51,942 bases of DNA from Microbispora sp. ZYX-F-249 (GCF_039649665.1 NZ_JBDJAW010000050.1:1-51942), one strand, 5' to 3'. Positions 1 through 8,423 are shown, counted from the first letter of the stretch. The notes: a model not told the origin generated them from the sequence alone. Numbers and translations: made by a program.

Positions 1-2134
1 TGCATCCGGCGCCGGCCGACGCGGACGGCGACGGGCTCGGGGACGGCGAGGGGCTGGGCGAGGGGGACGGGGACGGGCTGGGCGAGGGGGACGGCGACGG
101 GCTGGGGGACGGCGACGACGACGGCGAGGCGCTGGGGCTGGGACTGGGCGAGGACTCGGCGCCGGGCGCCGTGCCCCAGATGAGGCGGCCGTCGTTGCCG
201 TACAGCGTCATGTGGTCGGCGCCCTTGGCCGACCAGTCGTTGGACGGGTCCCACGTCGCGCCGTCGGCGACGCCGATGCGCAGCTGCACCTCGCGGCGGA
301 ACTCCGACTGGCCGCCCGGGAAGATGAGCGTCCCGGTGCAGTCGACCTCGGCGTAGTAGATGCGCCCCTCCAGCAGGTGCGGCCCGGTGGGCTGCTTGCA
401 CTGCGTGTAGGACGTGCTCACCGTGACCTGGCTCGCCGTGGTCGAGCCGTCGAGCGTGAAGTAGTAGCGGAACTTCGCCTTGTCGAGCACGGTCGCCGGC
501 CAGGCCGACTTGTTGATGACGTACGTCTTGGCCGCCGTCTCCCTGGCCGTGTGGGTGATGGCCGGCTCCAGGGAGAACTCGGGGCCGTCGGGCGTCTCGC
601 GCGGCAGCGTGGCCAGGGGCGTGCCGCCGTACTCGCCGTAGAGGACGGCGAGCGAGCTGGTGATGCCGGAGTTGAAGTCGAGCGCGACCTCGTTCTTCAC
701 GTAGTCGCCGCGGCTGTCGGTGTAGGCGTCGGCGCCGTCCGGGCCGCCCACGAGGGCGCCGTACAGGATGTGCCTGCTGACGGCGGGCTCGCCGTCGGGG
801 CCGGCGTTGGTCCAGGAGCCGTGCGCACCGCGGTGGTGCGGGTTGCGCGGCGGGTTGGTCCCGAAGCCGATCATGTAGCTGGAGCGGCGCGGGTTGTCGC
901 CGAGCGCGTAGTCGACCTGGCGCTTGCCGAAGTCGTGGTAGCGCGCGTAGAGCGGGTCGCCGGAGCCGAGGAAGTCGGCGTATCTCATCGCGACGAAGGC
1001 CGTGTTGGCGGCCATGCGCAGCGAGGCCCAGTAGAAGATGTAGGCGAGGCCGCCGGGCGTGATCGTGCCCTTCTTGCCCTTGTAACCGACCGTCCAGTAG
1101 TCGAGGTAGCGCTGGACGTCGTCCTTGTACTTCTGCTCGCCGGTCAGCTCGGCCATCTGCTCGTAGACGGCGTACTGCTTGTCGTTCCAGCCGAAGCCGA
1201 AGTTGAAGACCGGCACCTGGACGCCGTTGCTCCCCGGGTCCTCCTGCGTGCCCATCTTCGGGTAGAACTCACGCGCCCGGGTGAGGTAGCTCGCGGTGCC
1301 GGTGGCCCGGTAGAGCCAGACGGAGGCCCAGGCCAGCTCGTCCCAGTACATCTTCGTGGCGCCCTCGACCTGGCCGCCCTCGCCGGTGGAGTTGTAGAAG
1401 CCCTGCGCGGCGCTGACGCAGTTCACGTACGCGGTGTCGCGGCCGTTCGTGCCCTTGGTCGTGTCGGCGAACGTGAACAGCTGCTTGGCGTGGGTGAGCA
1501 GCGTGTCGGCGTACGCCGGGTCGGTCGGCCGGAAGACGACCGACGAGGCGGCCATCGCGGCGGCGGTCTCGGCGGCGACGTCGGTGCCCGGGCACGACGC
1601 GGTGATCTTGTAGACGGGCCGCTTGTGGCCCTTGGCCTCGACGGTCTCCGGCGCGCCCCAGTAGGAGTGGTCCTCGCCGCCGTCGCCGACCTGGACGTAC
1701 AGGACGTTCGGCTCGGGATGGGCGTGGATGAAGTAGTCGTTCGACTGCCGGAGCGTGCGCAGCAGGTACGGCAACTGGCCCGAGCGCTCGTACGACGCCC
1801 GATAGTCCGCGCCGCCCCAGGCCAGGGTGGTGGTCATGGACGCCATCGGAAAGCCGAACTTCACATGGTCGCCGGCGTCGTAGAAGCCGCCGGAAAGGTC
1901 CACCCCCGCGGACTTCCCGTCGTTGACGGTCGAGTCGGCCCGCCAGGTCACCCGGTTGCCGGACGGCAGGTGCCCCGACTCCTGTGCCTCGTAGAACAGG
2001 AACGACTTCTGCAGCGCCTCGCCGTAGTTGAAGGAGGCGGCCGAGACGGGGGTGGAGGTCGCGGTGACGGCCAGCAGGGCGCCGGCCAGTGCGGTCGCCG
2101 TGCTCGCGCTCAGCAGCCGTCGCGGTAGTCGCAT
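1..2134 (-). CDS. Secreted GH9 cellulase with CBM3 and Pro-Ser linker (partial, C-terminus beyond window)
   Basis: Hydrolyses beta-1,4-glucan outside the cell. From the ATG at 2134 the protein starts MRLPRRLLSASTATALAGAL, a signal peptide with an Arg-rich n-region. The GH9 catalytic domain covers about residues 35-500: the DAGDH nucleophile/base loop near residue 86, the substrate-binding His signature ending PHHR near 431, and the acid-catalyst segment DYVKNEVALDFNSG near 481. A CBM3-type module follows (about 515-650), then a Pro-Ser repeat linker (about 655-705) ending SASAGAGC at the window edge. The order GH9-CBM3-linker matches processive endoglucanases such as Thermobifida Cel9A; the trailing Cys suggests that a CBM2 begins next (inference). 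A CebR/CelR-like palindrome lies about 75 bp upstream. The gene is open at the left edge, so its stop is not seen. Confidence 0.95.
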   Translation of the reverse strand, partial: MRLPRRLLSASTATALAGALLAVTATSTPVSAASFNYGEALQKSFLFYEAQESGHLPSGNRVTWRADSTVNDGKSAGVDLSGGFYDAGDHVKFGFPMASMTTTLAWGGADYRASYERSGQLPYLLRTLRQSNDYFIHAHPEPNVLYVQVGDGGEDHSYWGAPETVEAKGHKRPVYKITASCPGTDVAAETAAAMAASSVVFRPTDPAYADTLLTHAKQLFTFADTTKGTNGRDTAYVNCVSAAQGFYNSTGEGGQVEGATKMYWDELAWASVWLYRATGTASYLTRAREFYPKMGTQEDPGSNGVQVPVFNFGFGWNDKQYAVYEQMAELTGEQKYKDDVQRYLDYWTVGYKGKKGTITPGGLAYIFYWASLRMAANTAFVAMRYADFLGSGDPLYARYHDFGKRQVDYALGDNPRRSSYMIGFGTNPPRNPHHRGAHGSWTNAGPDGEPAVSRHILYGALVGGPDGADAYTDSRGDYVKNEVALDFNSGITSSLAVLYGEYGGTPLATLPRETPDGPEFSLEPAITHTARETAAKTYVINKSAWPATVLDKAKFRYYFTLDGSTTASQVTVSTSYTQCKQPTGPHLLEGRIYYAEVDCTGTLIFPGGQSEFRREVQLRIGVADGATWDPSNDWSAKGADHMTLYGNDGRLIWGTAPGAESSPSPSPSASPSSSPSPSPSPSPSPSPSPSPSPSPSPSPSPSPSASAGAGC

Positions 2135-2206
2135 CACGTGCCCCTCGGAAGGACGACGGGCCGGCCCCGGGCATGCGGGGCCGCCCCGGAACGGGCGGGA
2201 CGATCT

Positions 2207-2220
2207 CGGGAGGGCTCCCG
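2207..2220. promoter_or_regulatory. CebR/CelR-like operator upstream of the cellulase
   Basis: CGGGAGGGCTCCCG is a 14-bp palindrome broken only at the two central bases. It resembles the LacI-family cellulose regulator box TGGGAGCGCTCCCA known from Thermobifida and Streptomyces cellulase genes. It sits 73 bp upstream of the GH9 start codon, a suitable place for repression. The match is by eye and no regulator gene is in the window. Confidence 0.45.
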
Positions 2221-2331
2221 CCCGGATGGTGCGTATGCGAGGTGGCGCGATCCAAGCACGGTCCGGTCACGGACCCCGTACGGCCAGGTCAGAGCGGCCG
2301 AGGACACGTCGCGGTGCTGAAACTTTCAGCT

Positions 2332-2371
2332 CGCCGCCCCGCCGGCGGGGACGACTGCCGGCGGGGCGGCG
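2332..2371 (-). terminator. Hairpin terminator after doxX-like gene
   Basis: A 15-bp perfect inverted repeat (arms 2332-2346 and 2357-2371, core CCGCCCCGCCGGC) with a 10-nt loop begins 11 nt past the stop codon of the DoxX gene. There is no U-tract, as is usual for GC-rich actinomycete terminators. It would also insulate the cellulase promoter region from upstream read-through. Confidence 0.7.
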
Positions 2372-2381
2372 GCTCGGCCGG

Positions 2382-2825
2382 CTACGCCTGCACCGGCGCG
2401 GGCGAGTACGTCTCGACGTCGTGGTGCCGCATCCGGTGGATCAGCGTGTCCAGCGCCCAGGCGCCGGGCCCGAAGACGGCGATGAGGAAGAACGACCAGC
2501 AGAACATGGCCGCCGCCTCGCCGCCGTTCTGCAGCGGGAACAGGTTCTGCGGCGCGTGGACCACGAAGTAGGCGTACGCCATCGAGCCCGAGCAGAGCAG
2601 CGCGCTGACACGGGTGAGCAGCCCGGCGAGGACGAGGGTCCCGAACACCAGCTGGATGGCCGCCGCCCACCAGCTCGGCCACGTGCCGAACGGCACGGCC
2701 TGGCCGGTTCCGCGGTTGCCGCCCAGCACGCCGAAGATCGTGGCCGCGCCGTGGCAGACGAACAGCAGCCCCGTCACGATGCGGAAGAGCGAGAGGACTG
2801 GCCCGCGGATCTGGTCCGATTTCAT
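2382..2825 (-). CDS. DoxX family membrane protein
   Basis: A 147-residue integral membrane protein of the DoxX family (PF07681), with about four hydrophobic segments: FRIVTGLLFVCHGAATIFGV (about 15-34), a helix near 53-70, one near 78-95, and FCWSFFLIAVFGPGAWALD (about 108-126). Family members are linked to redox balance and thiosulfate or thiol handling, but the reaction here is unknown. The ATG at 2825 has a good Shine-Dalgarno (AGAAGGTG). It is a single-gene unit ending at a strong hairpin. The 587 bp upstream carry palindromes that could control it. Confidence 0.88.
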   Translation of the reverse strand: MKSDQIRGPVLSLFRIVTGLLFVCHGAATIFGVLGGNRGTGQAVPFGTWPSWWAAAIQLVFGTLVLAGLLTRVSALLCSGSMAYAYFVVHAPQNLFPLQNGGEAAAMFCWSFFLIAVFGPGAWALDTLIHRMRHHDVETYSPAPVQA

Positions 2826-3153
2826 GTGATCACCTTCTTGTCGTGCCTACCGGGTGGGCCTCGCCGCGTACGCGCGATCGCACTGCGGGCCGGCCCATGG
2901 AAACGCGCCGGAAAATAACCCGGCGAAAGAGAAAGGGAAAACCCCGGCCGCCGCCTATCGAGAGTCAGTGGGCAGTAAACCGGCCGTCATTTCCGCCGTC
3001 CCGTGGCTCACATTGTCGGCGAATTGGACGTCCGGCGGCGGGGAGCCGCGCGGGAGTGCGCCCAAAGAGGCGGATTCCCTGGTCAAAGCCTGGAACGAGC
3101 GGCATCGTCGCTGATGTCGCGGTGTTTCGCCATGGACCACGGTGGCCGCGCCT

Positions 3154-3177
3154 CGCTTATTCAGCGGCGAATAAGCG
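3154..3177. repeat. Inverted repeat, 9-bp arms
   Basis: CGCTTATTC at 3154-3162 pairs with GAATAAGCG at 3169-3177 across a 6-nt spacer. The A/T-rich arms stand out in this GC-rich context. It could be an operator or an RNA hairpin ending transcription from the LysR side. Confidence 0.5.
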
Positions 3178-3205
3178 GCGGGCGGCGTAGTCCCAAGATT
3201 GCTTA

Positions 3206-3219
3206 TAGGGGTACCCCTA
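3206..3219. promoter_or_regulatory. 14-bp perfect palindrome, possible operator
   Basis: TAGGGGTACCCCTA is perfectly self-complementary. Runs of G4 and C4 around a central TA recall metal- or thiol-sensor operators of the CsoR type, although those usually have the C-run first (TACCCC...GGGGTA). Its position 380 bp upstream of doxX makes the target uncertain. Confidence 0.35.
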
Positions 3220-3412
3220 GTCAAGAGTTCAAGTAATTCTCCGTCAGGCCGCTGCCACGTGCCGTCGGCGTACGTGTGGTGGCACCCCGGTCACCTGCCG
3301 CTTCTTCGGACGGGTGATCCGCCTAATTCCGGAAGGCCGCGTGAAACTTTCTCGCGGATCTCGCTTGGTGATGCGGCTATCGCGGTCCGTCACCATCGCG
3401 GACGTGCGCGGG

Positions 3413-4309
3413 CTACCTCGTCCACAGGCATTCCTGCGCCGTCCGCACGAGTGCCATCAAGCCAGGCGACAGCCGTTCGCCCCGCCACGCGAGCGCGTAG
3501 GTCAGGCGGAGGTCGCCCGCGTCCAGGGGGACGAAGGCGACGTCGTCCCTGCGGACGGACGTGACGACGAGGAGCGGAGTGGGCAGCAGGCCGACGCCGG
3601 CCGCGACCAGGTCGAGCGCGGCGGCGAAGTCGTCGATCTCGTCGGCCACCACGTGCTGCCGGTGCGGCCCGACGCGGGCGGCCAGCCGTGCCCACACCCC
3701 GCCGGGCGGGCGTTCGCGCGGCATCAGCACGCGATGCCGCGCGAGCCGCTCGGGCTGCAGGTGCGGCAGGCCGGCGAGCGGGTCCCCGGCCGGTACGGCC
3801 AGGTGACCGACGGGCACGTGGAAACGGGCGACCGTGGTCAGCTCCCGCGGGAAGGGCGCGGCCAGGATGGCCGCGGTCACCTCGCCGGCGGCGAGGGCCG
3901 CGACGGCGGCGGCGCGGCCGGCCGGGCGCAGTTCCACCTCCGCCGGAGGATCGTGGCGTGCCATCCGGCGGGCGATCCGCGCCGCGAGCCCGCCGGCGAG
4001 CGGGGGATAGGCCAGGCGGACACCGTCGTACTCCGGCGCGGCGAGCCGTCTCGCCTCGGCCGAGAAGGCGGCCGCCGACTCCAGCAGCGCCTCGGCGTAC
4101 GGCAGCAGCGCCTTGCCTGCGGGTGACAGGTGGACCTCCCGGCTCGTCCGCTCGAACAGGCGGACCCCGAGCGCGCGCTCGAGACGGCCGACGGCCTGGC
4201 TCGCGGCGGGCTGGGAGACGCCCAGCTCGGCGGCGGCGCGGGAGAAGCTGAGATGCCGGGCCACGACGGCGAAGCAGCCGATGTCGCGCAGCGGCGGGCC
4301 GGAGTCCAC
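3413..4309 (-). CDS. LysR family transcriptional regulator
   Basis: A 298-residue LysR-type regulator. The N-terminal winged HTH is clear (LRDIGCFAVVARHLSFSRAA then ELGVSQPAASQAVGRLERAL, about residues 5-65), followed by a periplasmic-binding-like effector domain. I chose the GTG at 4309 because it puts the HTH where LysR proteins normally begin and starts 17 nt after the stop of the SnoaL-like gene. The longer reading frame upstream overlaps that gene in another frame. The two genes probably form one transcript. The inducer and target are unknown; the SnoaL-like neighbour is the obvious candidate. Confidence 0.9.
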   Translation of the reverse strand: MDSGPPLRDIGCFAVVARHLSFSRAAAELGVSQPAASQAVGRLERALGVRLFERTSREVHLSPAGKALLPYAEALLESAAAFSAEARRLAAPEYDGVRLAYPPLAGGLAARIARRMARHDPPAEVELRPAGRAAAVAALAAGEVTAAILAAPFPRELTTVARFHVPVGHLAVPAGDPLAGLPHLQPERLARHRVLMPRERPPGGVWARLAARVGPHRQHVVADEIDDFAAALDLVAAGVGLLPTPLLVVTSVRRDDVAFVPLDAGDLRLTYALAWRGERLSPGLMALVRTAQECLWTR

Positions 4310-4326
4310 GCTCCAGTATGGGGAGA

Positions 4327-4764
4327 TCAGGCGGTCGGGCGCAGACGCAGGTCGCACCCCGTCTGGCGGTAGAACGTCAACTGGTCGTAGTAGACCCGCC
4401 CGCTGGCGAACACGCCGTCGTCGCCCATCGTGTAGGCGCCCGCCGCCGGGAGGACCACGCGGCGGCCGGTGCCCGTGATCTCCGTGCCGCCCGGCAGCAG
4501 CAGCACGCCGGTGTGGGTGCCGCTGAACGTCCACTCCACGACGATGGTGTCGTCGAGGACGGTTCGTGCGGTGGTCTCGTTGTGCATGTCGGGGAACGCC
4601 GTGAAGAGCTGCCGGAAGTACCAGCCGATCTGCTCGTGGCCCTCCATCACCCCGGCGGGCGTGACGAAGACGGCCCTCGCGCCGAAGCAGCGGAGCACCC
4701 GCTCCTCGTCCTGGGAGCCGATCGCGTCCGTGAGCGCGTCGAGCAGCGCGCCGATCTCGGTCAT
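4327..4764 (-). CDS. SnoaL-like / NTF2-fold protein
   Basis: A 145-residue single-domain protein of the NTF2-like superfamily (SnoaL-type), with the alpha-plus-beta cone pattern: N-terminal helix (MTEIGALLDALTDAIGSQDE), AVFVTPAGVMEGHEQIGWYF, then strands VVEWTFSGTHTG and YYDQLTFYRQTG. This fold is used by cyclases, isomerases and ligand binders, so no specific reaction can be named. The ATG at 4764 has a strong Shine-Dalgarno (GGGGAGGCGG) and is preferred to an in-frame start 36 nt upstream. It lies directly upstream of the LysR gene on the same strand. Confidence 0.8.
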   Translation of the reverse strand: MTEIGALLDALTDAIGSQDEERVLRCFGARAVFVTPAGVMEGHEQIGWYFRQLFTAFPDMHNETTARTVLDDTIVVEWTFSGTHTGVLLLPGGTEITGTGRRVVLPAAGAYTMGDDGVFASGRVYYDQLTFYRQTGCDLRLRPTA

Positions 4765-4865
4765 CCGCCTCCCCGGTCCCGTCCTGGAACTCCTACCCAC
4801 GGCGACGGATGACGACGCCGTGGCCCAGGCGGGGGCTCAGGGTTCGGATGGACGCACCGGGGATG

Positions 4866-5687
4866 TCAGGGCTTGCGCGCGACGCCGCACAGCGCGTCGA
4901 CCTCGGGCGCCTCGCCGAACTGGCTGGGCTCGGGCCGCCATCGGGACACCGACACCACGCCCGGCTCCAGCAGCGTGAGACCGTCGAAGAAGCGCGCGAA
5001 CTGCTCGGGCGTCCGCAGCCGGTAGGGGTCGCCGCCCTCGGCGCGGATGCGCTCGGCCTCGTCGGCGGCCTCGGGCGCGACGACCTTCGTGCCGTCCTCG
5101 AAGACCAGATGACTGCCGGACGGCAGGGCGTCCATGAGGTGACGCACGATCCCGTACGCCTCGTCGTCGTCGAGCACCTGGCCCATGATCCCCAGCAGCA
5201 TGAGCGCCACCGGCCGGTCGAAGTCGAGCGTCTTCGACGCGGCCCGCAGGATCTTGTCCGGTTCGCGTACGTCGGCCTCGATGTAGTCGGTCACGCCGGG
5301 CGGGCTGCTGGTCAGCAGGGCGTTGGCGTGCACCAGCACCAGGGGGTCGTTGTCGACGTACACGATCCGCGACTCCGGCGCCACCCGCTGGGCCACCTGG
5401 TGGGTGTTGTCGGCGGTCGGCAGGCCGGTGCCGATGTCGAGGAACTGCCGGATGCCGGCCTCTCCCGCCAGGTGCCGTACGGCACGGCCGAGAAAGCCCC
5501 GCGACTGCCGCGCGATGTCCACGATGCCGGGGTACGCCTGCCGGATCTGCTGGCCGAGCTCGCGGTCGACGGTGAAGTGGTCCTTGCCGCCCAGGAAGTA
5601 GTTCCAGATGCGTGCCGAGTGGGGCACGCTCGTGTCGAGCTTGGGGCGGTGCTCCTCGCCGGAACCGTCCGCCGGTACTTCGCTCAC
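4866..5687 (-). CDS. DUF574 / Methyltransf_19 SAM-dependent methyltransferase
   Basis: A 273-residue member of the actinobacterial SAM methyltransferase family PF04672 (formerly DUF574). The family hallmark PHSARIWNYFLGGKDHFTVDRE is near residues 22-43, and SAM motif I reads FLDIGTGLPTADNTHQVAQ, followed by VYVDNDPLVLVHANALL. The substrate of this family is unknown; genomes of this group often hold many paralogues. The GTG at 5687 has a consensus ribosome site (GGAGGACCG) and gives the usual family length; longer in-frame starts lack one. It is divergent from the MerR gene. Confidence 0.92.
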   Translation of the reverse strand: MSEVPADGSGEEHRPKLDTSVPHSARIWNYFLGGKDHFTVDRELGQQIRQAYPGIVDIARQSRGFLGRAVRHLAGEAGIRQFLDIGTGLPTADNTHQVAQRVAPESRIVYVDNDPLVLVHANALLTSSPPGVTDYIEADVREPDKILRAASKTLDFDRPVALMLLGIMGQVLDDDEAYGIVRHLMDALPSGSHLVFEDGTKVVAPEAADEAERIRAEGGDPYRLRTPEQFARFFDGLTLLEPGVVSVSRWRPEPSQFGEAPEVDALCGVARKP

Positions 5688-5765
5688 CGGTCCTCCTGCC
5701 GTCAAGTGATCACCCCACACCTTAGATAATCGGGCGTCCGCCGCGAAAGCCGTACGGACGGGGGC

Positions 5766-5796
5766 TTGAGTCTCCAGCCGCTGGACGGTCCACACT
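5766..5796 (+). promoter_or_regulatory. MerR-type promoter with 19-bp spacer, leaderless
   Basis: -35 TTGAGT (5766-5771) and -10 CACACT (5791-5796) are separated by exactly 19 bp, the overlong spacing that MerR activators correct. The spacer holds the dyad TCCAG-CCG-CTGGA. The -10 ends 7 nt before the MerR ATG, predicting a transcript that begins at or next to the start codon. This suggests direct autoregulation. Confidence 0.65.
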
Positions 5797-5803
5797 CGGG
5801 GTC

Positions 5804-6712
5804 ATGGACGACGACGAGGAGCTGTTCACCATCGGACGGCTCTCGCGCCGCACCGGGCTGCCGGTGCGCACGATCCGGTACTGGTCGGACATCGGCGCGC
5901 TGCCGCCGGCCGGGCGGAGCGAGGGAGGCTACCGGCTCTACGACGCGGGCGCCGTGGCCCGGCTGGAGCTCGTCAAGACGCTGCGCGAGCTCGGCCTCGG
6001 CCTCGGCGACGTACGCCGGGTGCTGGAGCGGAGGGCCACCCTGGCCGAGGTCGCCGCCGTCCACGTCAGCGCACTGGACGCGCAGATCCGCACCCTGCGG
6101 CTGCGGCGCGCGGTGCTCGGCGCCGTCGCGAGGCGGCGGTCCGATGCGGAGGAGATGAAACGGTTGAACGACCTGGCACGGCTGTCCGCCGAGGAACGGC
6201 GGCGAATCATCGAGGACTTCGTGGACGAGGTCTTCGGCGGCCTGGACGCCGATCCCGAGTTGCGGCGCAGGCTGCGGCACACCCAGATCGACCTGCCGGA
6301 CGACCCCACGCCCGAGCAGGTGGACGCCTGGGTGGAGCTCGCCGGGCTCGTACGCGACCCGGACTTCCGGCGGCGCATGCGCGACGTGGTGGAGCAGAAC
6401 ACCCGCGGCCGGGCGGGACAGGAGCCGGGGGCCTTCATGTGGTTCGCCAAGAAGGTCGCCTGGGTCGCCGGGGAGGCGCGCGAGCAGGGCGTGCGCCCGG
6501 AGTCGCCCGAAGCCGCCGAGTTCGTCGCCCGCCTGCTCGGCGACATGGACGCCGCCGGCCGGGCGGCCGTCAGGGAGCGCCTGGAGGCCGGCCTGTTCGC
6601 CGAGGCCGAGCGCTACCGGCATCTCATGGCCGTGATCAACGGCCGGGAGCCCAAGCCGTCCCACGCGGACGACTTCGCCTGGCTCCTCGAGGCCCTCCGC
6701 GCCCACCCCTGA
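5804..6712 (+). CDS. MerR family transcriptional regulator
   Basis: A 302-residue MerR regulator. The N-terminal winged HTH reads FTIGRLSRRTGLPVRTIRYW then GGYRLYDAGAVARLELVKTL (residues 8-65), followed by the dimerisation coiled coil (about 78-118) and a long helical effector domain of about 180 residues, rich in Arg and Glu with no cysteine sensor motif. The large C-terminal domain suggests ligand sensing in the TipA/BmrR manner rather than metal sensing. The ligand is unknown. The MFS efflux gene 119 bp downstream on the same strand is a plausible target. The start is fixed by the promoter geometry: -10 CACACT ends 7 nt before this ATG. Confidence 0.92.
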   Translation: MDDDEELFTIGRLSRRTGLPVRTIRYWSDIGALPPAGRSEGGYRLYDAGAVARLELVKTLRELGLGLGDVRRVLERRATLAEVAAVHVSALDAQIRTLRLRRAVLGAVARRRSDAEEMKRLNDLARLSAEERRRIIEDFVDEVFGGLDADPELRRRLRHTQIDLPDDPTPEQVDAWVELAGLVRDPDFRRRMRDVVEQNTRGRAGQEPGAFMWFAKKVAWVAGEAREQGVRPESPEAAEFVARLLGDMDAAGRAAVRERLEAGLFAEAERYRHLMAVINGREPKPSHADDFAWLLEALRAHP

Positions 6713-6831
6713 GCAGGAGAGCCGGACGCCATCCGGGCCGGCGGTGAGAGCCGGTCCCGCGAGGCGGCGACGTGATGCGCGTGCCGCCACGCTTCGGTTC
6801 CGGCCGAATTGTCCGCGGGCGACGATGAGGT

Positions 6832-8253
6832 ATGTCGTCGGCGAGAACTCCTTCCGTTCCCGGCCGGGGCGCCCCGCCCCGGGGACGCCGGACGGTCCTC
6901 GTCGTGATGTGCGCGGGCATGTTCCTCGTGCAACTCGACGTGACCGTCGTCAACGTCGCCCTGCCGCACATCGGCGCGGACCTCCGCACGGGCCTGCCGG
7001 GTATGCAGTGGGTCGTCGACTCCTACACGGTCGTGCTGGCCGCGTGCCTGCTCGCGGCCGGCGTCGTGGGGGACCGGATCGGACACCGTGCCGTCGCCGT
7101 CGCGGGGCTCGCCCTCTTCGGCGCCGCCTCCCTGCTGTGCGGTCTCGCCCCCGGGATCGGCACGCTGGTCGCGGCCCGCGCCCTGCAGGGCTTCGCCGCC
7201 GCGCTGCTGCTGCCCAGCACCCTCGCCGTGGTCACCGCGACGTTTCCGGACCGCGCGGAACAGGCCCGCGCCCTCGGCATCTGGGCGGGGGTGTCCGCGC
7301 TGGCGCTGCCCTGCGGCCCGGTGCTCGGCGGCCTGCTCGTCACCCTCGCCGGCTGGCGCTCGGTCTTCCTCGTCAACCTGCCCGTCGTCGTGGCCGCCAT
7401 CGTGCTCACCCTTCGCCGTGTCCGCGGGGACGAGCCCTCGTCCGGCCGGCGGCTGGACGTCCCCGGGGTGCTCGCCGCGGCCGTCGTTTTGCTGACCCTC
7501 ACCTACTGCGCCATCGCGTACGGCCACTCGGGAGTGTCGGCCCGGACGGCGGGAGCCGCCATGGTCGCCGTGCTCGCCGCGGCCGCCCTGGCCCGATGGG
7601 AACGCCGGGCTCCCGAGCCCCTCTTCCCGCCGTCCGTCGTCGGCGACTCCCGCTTCGTCGGGGCCAACGCCGTCGCCGCGCTGATGAACTTCGTGGGGAT
7701 CGGCGTCGTCTTCGTCGTCACCCTGTATCTCCAGGGCGTCCGCCACTACGACGCCCTGTCCGCCGGTGTCATGCTGCTGCCGCTGTTCGCCCCTCTCGCG
7801 CTGTGCGCGCCGTTCACCGGACGGCTCGCCGCCCGCTCCGGACCCCGGCTCCCGATGCTGGGCGGGCTGCTGCTCGGCGCGTCCGGCGCCGCCTGCCTGA
7901 CGCTGGTCACCCCGGCGGGCCCCTACGCGGCGCTCCTCCCCGCGCTCCTCGGGCTCGGCCTGGGCATGGGCCTGCTCACCGCGTCCGTGGTCGCGGCGGC
8001 GCTGCGCGCGGGACCGCCGTCCCGCCCCGGCCTGTCCTCCGGCGTCAACAACACCGCACGGCAGGCGGCGGGCGCCCTCGGGGTCGCCGTCCTCGGCGCC
8101 GTCGCGGGGGATCCCGCCGACGCCGAGAGGTTCACCTCGGGCCTGCGATGGGCCGGCGTCCTTTCGGCCCTGCTGTGGATCGCCGCGATCGTCATCACCC
8201 TCCGTACGGTGCCGGGCCGCCGGGACCGGGACGCCCCTGCCGGGCGCCGGTGA
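6832..8253 (+). CDS. MFS drug transporter, DHA2 (EmrB/QacA) family
   Basis: A 473-residue, mostly hydrophobic protein of the 14-helix DHA2 branch. Helix 1 has the family signature FLVQLDVTVVNVALPHIGAD (about residues 30-50), motif A reads GDRIGHR, and the motif C-like stretch ALPCGPVLGGLLVTLAGWR lies in helix 5. It should export small molecules in exchange for protons across the cytoplasmic membrane. The Arg-rich N-terminus is cytoplasmic. It lies downstream of the MerR regulator, as in multidrug resistance pairs. The ATG is preceded by GATGAGGT. Confidence 0.92.
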   Translation: MSSARTPSVPGRGAPPRGRRTVLVVMCAGMFLVQLDVTVVNVALPHIGADLRTGLPGMQWVVDSYTVVLAACLLAAGVVGDRIGHRAVAVAGLALFGAASLLCGLAPGIGTLVAARALQGFAAALLLPSTLAVVTATFPDRAEQARALGIWAGVSALALPCGPVLGGLLVTLAGWRSVFLVNLPVVVAAIVLTLRRVRGDEPSSGRRLDVPGVLAAAVVLLTLTYCAIAYGHSGVSARTAGAAMVAVLAAAALARWERRAPEPLFPPSVVGDSRFVGANAVAALMNFVGIGVVFVVTLYLQGVRHYDALSAGVMLLPLFAPLALCAPFTGRLAARSGPRLPMLGGLLLGASGAACLTLVTPAGPYAALLPALLGLGLGMGLLTASVVAAALRAGPPSRPGLSSGVNNTARQAAGALGVAVLGAVAGDPADAERFTSGLRWAGVLSALLWIAAIVITLRTVPGRRDRDAPAGRR

Positions 8254-8419
8254 GTCGCGCCGGCAGGCCGATCCGCTCGCGTACGGCCTTCCGGAAGTCC
8301 CGGCGCGTGCGGTGGCCGAGGTCCCCAGGCCGCACGCGGCCCGCCGCCATCGCGATCTCCCGCTGGACGCGGGCTTCGCGGCGCCCGGCGCCCGTGAGCG
8401 GGCGTTCCGATGAGCCCAT
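8195..8419 (-). CDS. Doubtful small Arg-rich ORF downstream of SDR
   Basis: A 74-codon frame starting 4 nt after the stop of the SDR gene, on the same strand, so it could be translated from the same message. The product is very Arg-rich (GRREARVQREIAMAAGRV...), matches no family I know, and its 3' end overlaps the MFS gene on the other strand. It may be a spurious frame or a gene remnant. Confidence 0.2.
   Translation of the reverse strand: MGSSERPLTGAGRREARVQREIAMAAGRVRPGDLGHRTRRDFRKAVRERIGLPARLTGARQGRPGPGGPAPYGG
8236..8267 (+). terminator. Hairpin spanning the MFS stop codon
   Basis: CCTGCCGG (8236-8243) pairs with CCGGCAGG (8260-8267), extended by a further CGC/GCG after a one-base bulge. 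The TGA stop of the transporter lies in the loop. It is a probable terminator between convergent genes, but without a U-tract. Confidence 0.4.
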
Positions 8420-8423
8420 TCGG

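Larger units (their letters stand above)
2826..3412. other. 587-bp intergenic region with two inverted repeats; no convincing gene
   Basis: Only short frames without family signal or coding bias lie here. The stretch at 2890-2960 is purine-rich and unusually A-rich for this genome. Two repeats are listed separately (3154-3177 and 3206-3219). The region follows the LysR gene's stop and precedes doxX on the same strand, so it probably holds the doxX promoter, a LysR terminator, or an unrecognised RNA. Confidence 0.6.

Noticed and set aside
212..2128. A 638-codon plus-strand frame across the cellulase
   Set aside because: It is antisense to a clear GH9 protein and its translation is Val/Arg/Gly-rich with no domain, as expected from the reverse of a GC-rich gene.
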